Position numbers and translations under genes: made by a program. The notes beneath the pieces were generated by a model. That model was not told the origin of the DNA and made no database searches. It worked only from the letters and a program-made list of their open reading frames with translations. DNA of 10,446 bases from Chloroflexota bacterium (GTDB taxonomy: Bacteria > Chloroflexota > Dehalococcoidia > Tepidiformales > Tepidiformaceae): positions 1 through 10,446 of the forward strand of contig JAKALX010000093.1 of assembly GCA_021823905.1 (NCBI GenBank), given 5' to 3'. Every line of letters starts with the position of its first letter. Within the stretch, counting starts at the first letter, position 1. Positions 1 through 5,020 of this stretch are shown here, piece after piece.

Positions 1-167
1 CGAGCGGCGACGACCCGAACCGCTGCCGCACCCAGGTCCGGGTGCGCCTCGACGCCGACCTTGGCGAGCTGCTCACCCGCCCGCTCGGCAACCACCTCGT
101 CCTCGCCCCCGGTCACCTCGCCGCGGAGCTGCGCGAGTACCACGAGCTTTTCGTCGCCGCCGGCTAG
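1..167 (+). CDS. 3' end of a possible L-fucose/L-arabinose isomerase-like protein (partial)
   Basis: Only the last 54 or so codons are in the window. The frame beginning at base 3 is open and ends in TAG at 165-167. The visible peptide includes CRTQVRVRLD, then PLGNHLVLAPGH, then a helical end (ELREYHELF). A conserved Gly-Asn-His segment followed by a hydrophobic strand and a short terminal helix recalls the C-terminus of L-fucose isomerase-like proteins, which interconvert aldoses and ketoses in the cytoplasm. That assignment rests on recollection of the family pattern over a short fragment, so the frame and stop are much surer than the function. It is unrelated to the defence genes that follow and marks the left flank of the island. 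Confidence 0.5.
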   Translation, partial: SGDDPNRCRTQVRVRLDADLGELLTRPLGNHLVLAPGHLAAELREYHELFVAAG

Positions 168-282
168 AGGCTCCTCAACCACTGCCCGCAACCGCCACGC
201 GGTGATGCGACCGTCGAGTGCTTTGGCCCCTTCGCCGCGGTCGGGAAGCGTCTATGCCCACTCGCCGCGTCGCGGCGCTGAT
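168..282. other. intergenic region between convergent genes
   Basis: This stretch separates the partial + strand gene from the minus-strand protease gene. No convincing ORF or RNA gene was seen. The only clear structure is the GC-rich hairpin listed separately at 263-277. It may contain the left boundary of the defence island, but no attachment-site repeat was recognised. Confidence 0.4.
263..277. terminator. GC hairpin between convergent genes, possible bidirectional terminator
   Basis: CGCCGCG and its exact reverse complement CGCGGCG flank a single T, giving a short GC-only hairpin (about 5-6 bp stem with a 3-5 nt loop). It lies 6 nt beyond the stop of the minus-strand protease gene and about 95 nt beyond the stop of the upstream gene. 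No T-run follows on either strand, so intrinsic termination would be weak. In GC-rich DNA such a palindrome can arise by chance. Confidence 0.25.
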
Positions 283-975
283 CTAGCTCCCCGCAAGCAC
301 AACGAGCGCCCGAGCGTGCTCCCACGAAGATGCCAGGAAAATTCCTGCCTGGCCAACCTCGGACGAGGGCGAGTTCGAGACCACTCCGAGGACCTTTGAC
401 GGGTCCGATTCCAGGACCACCGGAGCGCCGCTAAATCCACCGAGGATGTGACCGGTGATCTGAATAAACTTCCCGGCAGGGCGCTGGCGAACCTGGGCCC
501 CGATCACCCCGCTCGCATAGGTTGGCATCTGGCTCTTGTCCAAGAGTTGGAGGCCTCCAGGAAATCCTGCATAGGCGATCCTTTCGCCAACCGCCGGGTA
601 CCGATCCACGAATTCCAGCCCGGTTTCGCTCTCTGTTTTCGCGATCTCCGGTGCTGTGTCATCGGCAAGCTGTAGTAGTGCGAGATCGTGTGGGAAGTCA
701 ACAACCGACACGGTCGCCCGCAGATAACCGCGGGGGCTGCCGACAACTAGCAGACCCGCGAGCTCAATCGGTGAGACAACTAGGTCCTGGACGACGTGCG
801 CGCACGTGATCATTACGCTAGTACCCTTGACCCAAAATGCCGTCCCCCGGACGTCGAGACTATCCGCGAAGACCCTGCCTTCGGCAGCGACCTGAAACTT
901 GGGTCGGATCGTTCCGACTGCCCGCACTGCCGAGTAGACACTTGGAGGGATCTGACCAACGTGAGGTGTACTCAT
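283..975 (-). CDS. trypsin-like serine protease (230 aa)
   Basis: Predicted chymotrypsin-fold serine endopeptidase. The triad is readable in order: His60 in TCAHVV, Asp97 in HDLALLQL and Ser182 in GGFSGAPV, matching the family's TAAHC, DIALL and GxSGxP blocks. There is no signal peptide or membrane segment, so a cytoplasmic location is likely, unlike most secreted trypsin-like or HtrA proteins; no PDZ domain follows. The frame stays open further upstream to 1188, but the ATG at 975 is preferred: AAGGAG lies 8 nt before it (984-989), the residues before it are low-complexity Arg/Pro-rich, and a longer start would run through the DUF2188 gene. The upstream DUF2188 stop is 13 nt away, so the two genes are probably cotranscribed. 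Trypsin-like domains are known as effectors or processing enzymes in bacterial conflict systems; a defence role here is inferred from its neighbours. The substrate is unknown. Confidence 0.85.
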   Translation of the reverse strand: MSTPHVGQIPPSVYSAVRAVGTIRPKFQVAAEGRVFADSLDVRGTAFWVKGTSVMITCAHVVQDLVVSPIELAGLLVVGSPRGYLRATVSVVDFPHDLALLQLADDTAPEIAKTESETGLEFVDRYPAVGERIAYAGFPGGLQLLDKSQMPTYASGVIGAQVRQRPAGKFIQITGHILGGFSGAPVVLESDPSKVLGVVSNSPSSEVGQAGIFLASSWEHARALVVLAGS

Positions 976-983
976 CCCCACAT

Positions 984-989
984 CTCCTT
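984..989 (-). promoter_or_regulatory. ribosome binding site for the protease gene
   Basis: On the minus strand this reads AAGGAG with 8 nt to the ATG at 975. It decides the protease start in favour of the 230-residue form over a 301-residue form, and it overlaps the stop codon of the DUF2188 gene (989-991). Confidence 0.7.
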
Positions 990-1219
990 CATCGCCGGTC
1001 CTTCGGCGGGTTGGGGTCGTGACCGTAGGACTCGCTGTCACGGATCTTGCCGTCTCGGCCGTGGATGACCAGCTCGACCCGGTCGCGCTTGGCGGCCGGG
1101 CGGGCCGCCTCCTGCGCTTCCCTTTGGGTGGGATGCACCGACGATGCCCGGTCCGCACCACCGCGCTTCGCCGCGCACCCTTCCTCATGTGGTACGACGT
1201 GTAAGTTTCTCTTTGTCAT
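989..1219 (-). CDS. DUF2188 domain protein (76 aa)
   Basis: A small protein matching the DUF2188 pattern over its whole length: an N-terminal LHVVPHEEGCAAK segment, a middle VHPTQREAQEAAR helix, then ELVIHGRDGKIRDSESYG and a PPKD-type end. Family members are typically about 70-80 residues and of unknown function; they are often found near mobile or defence genes. Cys15 sits where the family usually has Trp. The ATG at 1219 was chosen because AAAGGAG lies 6 nt upstream and because the family starts with this short Met-Thr-Lys block. An upstream in-frame start at 1273 would add 18 basic residues encoded by the promoter region. It is the first gene of a probable two-gene unit with the protease and is divergent from hsdM. 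Confidence 0.85.
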   Translation of the reverse strand: MTKRNLHVVPHEEGCAAKRGGADRASSVHPTQREAQEAARPAAKRDRVELVIHGRDGKIRDSESYGHDPNPPKDRR

Positions 1220-1296
1220 GTGTTTCTCCTTTCTTACCCGCTTGCTCTTGGGACTAGGCCTTGACAACGACATAGCAAATATAGCACAATATTAAC
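1220..1296. promoter_or_regulatory. divergent promoter region between DUF2188 and hsdM
   Basis: A short, distinctly AT-rich gap in otherwise GC-rich DNA, serving both transcription units. On the + strand TTGACA (1261-1266) is followed after 18 nt by CACAAT (1285-1290), a 4/6 match to TATAAT. On the minus strand TATATT is preceded 17 nt earlier by TTGCGT, a weak -35. Direct repeats ATAGCA at 1272-1277 and 1281-1286 are 9 bp apart, and AATAT (1278-1282) is inverted as ATATT (1289-1293) around a 6-bp spacer. The repeats overlap both candidate -10 boxes, as an autoregulatory operator would. Promoter boxes are read by eye. Confidence 0.5.
1278..1293. promoter_or_regulatory. candidate operator (AATAT-N6-ATATT inverted repeat)
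   Basis: A perfect 5-bp inverted repeat with 6-bp spacing overlapping the candidate hsdM -10 box and lying 3 bp before the hsdM start codon. Because HsdM carries an N-terminal XRE-type HTH, self-binding here is plausible. The arms are short and AT-only, so chance is not excluded. Confidence 0.3.
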
Positions 1297-3189
1297 ATGA
1301 ACGCAAGATCTCTCGGTCAGCTCATCAAACAGGCTCGAACCCAGCTGGACTGGACGCAGGAGCAGCTCGCACGTGAGCTGGGTGTGGTCTTCAGCACCGT
1401 CAACCGGTGGGAGAACGGGAAGGGCGAGCCGGGCGGTGATGTTCTGCGTCAGGTCGCGGCGCTCCTCCGGGAGAAACGCCCTGAGGCCGCGAACCTCGCG
1501 GAGCAGATCGAGATTGCGGCGAGTATGGCCCCGCCGGTCCGTCGGCGGGGACGCCGGCCGAAGGACGGCACCGTTACCGCCGGCGCGGAAGGCCTCGACA
1601 CGAAGACGATGGAGGGGATGCTCTGGAAAGCCGCGTGCTCGATCCGCGGCGAGAAGGACGCTCCGAAGTTTAAGGACTACATTCTTCCGCTCCTGTTCAT
1701 CAAGCGGCTGTCGGACGTCTTCGAGGACGAACTGGTCCGGCTGTACGAGCAGTTCGGGAGCGAGGAGGCTGTCAAGACCGTGCTCGACGCGGACCACTCG
1801 CTTGTCCGCTTCTACATCCCCGAAGAAGCACGCTGGCCGGTGATCTCGGGTCGCGCCCCGTTCGAGTGGCCGGAGGGGAAGAAGCCCAAGACGCTCGGCG
1901 AGACGCTCACCAACGCGACCCGCGCCATCGCACGCGCCAACCCCGTCCTGCAGGGCGTGATCAACACGGTCGACTTCAACGAGACGCGCCAGGGCGAGCG
2001 CGAGATCTCCGACAACGCGCTCGCCGGTGTAATCGAGCTGCTCTCCGAGCCGCGCTACCGACTCGGCCTCAAGGAAGTCGAGCCCGACTTCCTCGGCCGC
2101 GCCTACGAGTATCTCCTGCGCAAGTTCGCCGAGGGGCAGGGCCAGAGCGCAGGCGAGTTCTATACGCCGAAGGAAGTCGGCGTGCTGATTGCGCGCCTCG
2201 TGGAGCCGCAGCAGGGCGAGGAGGTCTACGACTTCGCGTGCGGCTCCGCCGGCCTGCTCGTCAAGTCCGAACTACGGTTGCACGACCGCGAGGGACAGAT
2301 CAACCGACCGCTCAAGCTCTACGGCCAGGAGCTGACGGGCTCGTCGTACGCCATTGCTCGCATGAACGTCGTGCTGCACGACATGGAAGCGGAGATCGTG
2401 CGCGGCAACACGATGACGAACCCGAAGTTCCTCGAGGGCGCCAAGCTCAAGCGCTTCGACATCGTGGTCGCGAATCCGATGTGGAACCAGAACAACTTCG
2501 AGTCAGCGACCTACGAGAACGACCCGTTCGAGCGCTTCACGGCCGGGTACGCGCCCGGCTCGAGCGCCGACTGGGCGTGGCTGCAGCACGCCGTTGCCTC
2601 GCTCAACGACCACGGCCGCGCCGCCATCGTCCTCGACACCGGCGCGGTGAGCCGTGGCAGCGGCAACCAGGGCGACAACAAGGAAAAGGCGATCCGCAAG
2701 GCGTTCGTGGACAACGACTGGATCGAGGCGGTGCTCCTGCTGCCGGACAACCTGTTCTACAACACCACCGCTGCAGGCATCATCGTCGTCCTCAACCGCG
2801 CCAAGCGCCCCGAGCGCCAGGGGAGGATCATCCTCGTCAACGCCAGCGCCGAGTTCGAAAAGGGACGCCCGAAGAACTTCCTCCCCGACGCCACGATCGC
2901 GAGGATCGCCGACGCGTTCCATGCGGGAACGGACATCGAGCGCCTCGTGAAGGTCGTGACCCGCGAGGAGGTCGAGAAGAACGACTACAACCTGTCGCCC
3001 TCGCGCTACGTCGAAACGGTCGGCGCGGTCGAGCATCGGCCGATCCAGGCGATTCTCGACGAGCTGGCGGTCATCGACGCCGAGGCGCGGCGCGTCGACG
3101 CCGATCTCGCCGACGTGTTCCGGCGGCTTGGCTTCGCTCCGGGCGGTGCTGCGACTTCGGCAGGCCGCACCACCCGCGAGGAGGTGTAG
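1297..3189 (+). CDS. hsdM: type I restriction-modification DNA methyltransferase subunit with N-terminal XRE HTH
   Basis: Modification subunit of a type I system: with HsdS it transfers a methyl group from S-adenosylmethionine to adenine N6. Residues 5-60 form a Cro/CI-type HTH (TQEQLARELGV, then STVNRWENGKGEP). A basic linker follows with an AT-hook-like RRRGRRPKDG (82-91). The N-terminal HsdM helical domain starts near residue 100. The catalytic part includes GEFYTP (286-291), the AdoMet motif DFACGSAG (312-319) and motif IV NPMW (393-396). Motif IV replaces the usual NPPF/Y, a variant seen in some HsdM proteins, and motif I has Phe/Ala in place of Pro/Gly. At 630 residues it is longer than many HsdM proteins because of the HTH. 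No Shine-Dalgarno precedes ATG 1297, and the candidate -10 ends 6 nt upstream, so a leaderless transcript is possible. Two bases separate it from the next gene. Confidence 0.93.
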   Translation: MNARSLGQLIKQARTQLDWTQEQLARELGVVFSTVNRWENGKGEPGGDVLRQVAALLREKRPEAANLAEQIEIAASMAPPVRRRGRRPKDGTVTAGAEGLDTKTMEGMLWKAACSIRGEKDAPKFKDYILPLLFIKRLSDVFEDELVRLYEQFGSEEAVKTVLDADHSLVRFYIPEEARWPVISGRAPFEWPEGKKPKTLGETLTNATRAIARANPVLQGVINTVDFNETRQGEREISDNALAGVIELLSEPRYRLGLKEVEPDFLGRAYEYLLRKFAEGQGQSAGEFYTPKEVGVLIARLVEPQQGEEVYDFACGSAGLLVKSELRLHDREGQINRPLKLYGQELTGSSYAIARMNVVLHDMEAEIVRGNTMTNPKFLEGAKLKRFDIVVANPMWNQNNFESATYENDPFERFTAGYAPGSSADWAWLQHAVASLNDHGRAAIVLDTGAVSRGSGNQGDNKEKAIRKAFVDNDWIEAVLLLPDNLFYNTTAAGIIVVLNRAKRPERQGRIILVNASAEFEKGRPKNFLPDATIARIADAFHAGTDIERLVKVVTREEVEKNDYNLSPSRYVETVGAVEHRPIQAILDELAVIDAEARRVDADLADVFRRLGFAPGGAATSAGRTTREEV

Positions 3190-3191
3190 GC

Positions 3192-3716
3192 ATGACGGGT
3201 ATGATTCCGGCGGCCTCCCTCGAACAGCGCATCCACCTTGTGCGCGGTGTCCGGGTGATGCTGGACGAGGACCTGGCCCAGGCCTACGGCGTCACGACGA
3301 AGAGGCTTAACGAGCAGGTCACGCGCAACCGGAAGCGGTTCCCTGCTGACTTCATGTTCCAGCTCACCGCAGAGGAGGCGAGCGTCTTGAGGTCGCAATT
3401 TGCGACTTCAAGATCCGGCTGGGGCGGCCGGCGCACCCGTCCGCGGGTCTTCACCGAGCACGGGGCGGTCATGCTCGCGAGCGTCCTCAACAGCCCGAGC
3501 GCGGTGGCCGCGAGCATCCTGGTGGTCCGGGCGTTCATCCGGATGCGCGAGCTGGTCGCCGTCCACCGTGACCTCGCCAAGAGGCTTGACGAACTGGAGC
3601 GGAAGTACGACGCCAAGTTCCGTGTCGTTTTCGACAGCATCCGCGCGCTGATGCAGCCGCCCCAGCCACCTCCCAAGCGGCAGATCGGCTTCCAGCCCAA
3701 GGGAAGCAAGGAATGA
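3192..3716 (+). CDS. ORF6N domain-containing protein (174 aa)
   Basis: Matches the ORF6N domain, a KilA-N-related DNA-binding module first known from phages and viruses. Residues 19-95 show the pattern: RVMLDEDLAQAYGVTTKRLN, NRKRFPADFMFQLT, then RPRVFTEHGAVMLASVL. A charged helix at 118-152 probably forms a coiled coil, followed by a proline-rich spacer (157-161) and a family-like RQIGF tail. ATG 3192 is used because GGAGG (3180-3184) lies 7 nt upstream and the frame before it is a shadow of hsdM. It sits between hsdM and hsdS, with a 2-nt gap before and a 4-nt ATGA overlap after. ORF6N genes recur in type I restriction operons. Their role is not established; regulation or antagonism of the system is conjecture. 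Confidence 0.88.
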   Translation: MTGMIPAASLEQRIHLVRGVRVMLDEDLAQAYGVTTKRLNEQVTRNRKRFPADFMFQLTAEEASVLRSQFATSRSGWGGRRTRPRVFTEHGAVMLASVLNSPSAVAASILVVRAFIRMRELVAVHRDLAKRLDELERKYDAKFRVVFDSIRALMQPPQPPPKRQIGFQPKGSKE

Positions 3717-5020
3717 GCGGCCACCTGTCCGCCACCGGTCCGACCGTCCGATCTCTAACGCTGCCCGCTGAGTGGAGAGGGTCGTCTATCGGCGAGCTGT
3801 TCGACGTGCAGCAGGGCAAGGCTCTCTCACCGCAGGCTAGGCAGGGAAAGTCGCCACGACCATTCCTGCGAACCGCAAACGTCCTCTGGGCCAGGCTGGA
3901 CCTCGCGAAGCTCGACCGGATGGACTTCGATCCTGCGGAAGCTGAGCGGCTCGCGCTGAAGGACCGGGATCTCCTCGTGTGCGAGGGCGGGGAGATCGGT
4001 CGGACCGCCATCTGGCGGTGTGAGGTTCCGGGCTGCCTTTACCAGAATCATATCCACCGGCTTCGGCGAAAGGACGTCAATGTCGAGCCCGAATTCGTGA
4101 TGTACTGGTTGCAGGCAGCGTTTTTCTCTCTTCGGCTCTTTGGAGGGGCCGGCAACAAGACGACGATCCCAAATCTCTCGGCAGCAAGACTGAAGACTCT
4201 CTTCGTTCCGAAGCCCTCGGGGTTGGAGCAGCGGGCGATCGCGGGAGTGCTGGCGAAGATCCAGCGGGCGCTCGAGGTGGAGGACAGGCGCATCGCGGCG
4301 CTCAAGGAGCTGAAGGCCGCGACGATGGCGAAGGTCTTCCGCGAGGGTCTCCGCGGCGAACCGCTGAAACCGACCGAGATCGGAGAGATCCCCGAGAGCT
4401 GGGAGGTCCTCCCGCTGGGCAGAGTGTGCGAGCTTGCGTCCGGCGGCACCCCGGCGCGGGACCATCCGGAGTTCTGGGGGGGCACTATCCCCTGGGTCAA
4501 GACCGGGGAAATTGACTATTGCGAGATCACGTCAACGGCGGAACATATCACTGAACTCGGCCTCGCCAACTCCGCCGCGAGGGTATTCCCACGCGGAACG
4601 CTCCTCATGGCGATGTACGGGCAGGGTGTCACACGGGGCAAGGTCGCGTTCCTGGGGATTGCCGCAGCCACAAACCAAGCATGTGCAGCCTTCTTCCCTG
4701 ACGAGACAGCACTGTTGCCGGGATTCCTCTATGCGTATTGCACCTTCGCCTACAACCGAATCCGTGAGCTGGGCCATGGAGCGAACCAAAAGAACCTCAG
4801 CGCCAAACTCCTCAAAGCCATGGCTATTCCTGTCCCGCGCGATCTGGCGGAACAACAGGCCGTGTACGATCTTCTGCTTACGATCAACCGACGTATCGAG
4901 GTCGCAGAGCGAAGAGGTGCCTCCGTCCAGGACTTGTTTGCATCGGCTCTGAATCAACTCATGACCGGCCAGGTTCGGGTGAGGCCGTTGCTCGAAAAGG
5001 GGGAGGCGCCCGATGCCTAG
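3713..5020 (+). CDS. hsdS: type I restriction-modification specificity subunit
   Basis: DNA-recognition subunit that fixes the target site of the HsdM/HsdR complex. Two halves are visible. TRD1 spans about residues 20-170 and ends in NKTTIPNLSAARLK-VPKP. The central conserved helix starts at LEQRAIAGVLAKIQRALEVE and runs through AATMAKVFREGLRG (about 171-215). TRD2 spans about 228-378 with the classic GGTPAR, FWGGTIPWVKTGEI and GANQKNLSAKLLK blocks. The C-terminal helix begins AEQQAVYDLLLTINRRIEV and includes LNQLMTGQVRV. Full length (435 aa), so the predicted site is bipartite; the sequence recognised cannot be read from this. It overlaps the ORF6N stop by 4 nt and hsdR by 8 nt. Codon use is visibly less GC-biased than in hsdM and hsdR, as expected for a gene that exchanges domains. 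Confidence 0.95.
   Translation: MSGHLSATGPTVRSLTLPAEWRGSSIGELFDVQQGKALSPQARQGKSPRPFLRTANVLWARLDLAKLDRMDFDPAEAERLALKDRDLLVCEGGEIGRTAIWRCEVPGCLYQNHIHRLRRKDVNVEPEFVMYWLQAAFFSLRLFGGAGNKTTIPNLSAARLKTLFVPKPSGLEQRAIAGVLAKIQRALEVEDRRIAALKELKAATMAKVFREGLRGEPLKPTEIGEIPESWEVLPLGRVCELASGGTPARDHPEFWGGTIPWVKTGEIDYCEITSTAEHITELGLANSAARVFPRGTLLMAMYGQGVTRGKVAFLGIAAATNQACAAFFPDETALLPGFLYAYCTFAYNRIRELGHGANQKNLSAKLLKAMAIPVPRDLAEQQAVYDLLLTINRRIEVAERRGASVQDLFASALNQLMTGQVRVRPLLEKGEAPDA

Noticed and set aside
61..399. Open + strand frame of 112 codons overlapping the isomerase-like end and the protease end
   Set aside because: Composition is Ser/Arg/Pro-rich with no pattern, and it conflicts with two better-supported genes.
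794..807. 14-bp perfect palindrome ACGTGCGCGCACGT
   Set aside because: It lies inside the codons around the protease's catalytic His and is explained by GC-rich coding sequence; no regulatory role is needed.
976..1188. N-terminal extension of the protease to a start at 1188
   Set aside because: It would overlap the well-supported DUF2188 gene on the same strand in another frame, and a clear ribosome site precedes ATG 975.
1220..1273. Upstream start for the DUF2188 protein at 1273
   Set aside because: It would add 18 residues absent from the family and run through the promoter region; the ATG at 1219 has a strong ribosome site.
2503..3036. Long minus-strand frames opposite hsdM (and similar ones opposite hsdR)
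   Set aside because: Antisense shadows of codon-biased GC-rich genes, rich in Arg/Val/Leu/Glu and without recognisable domains.
1866..3191. Long open frame running through hsdM into the ORF6N gene
   Set aside because: The part before 3192 encodes Arg/Pro/Ala-rich sequence with no family pattern, a GC-rich shadow of hsdM. Only the part from ATG 3192 looks like a protein.
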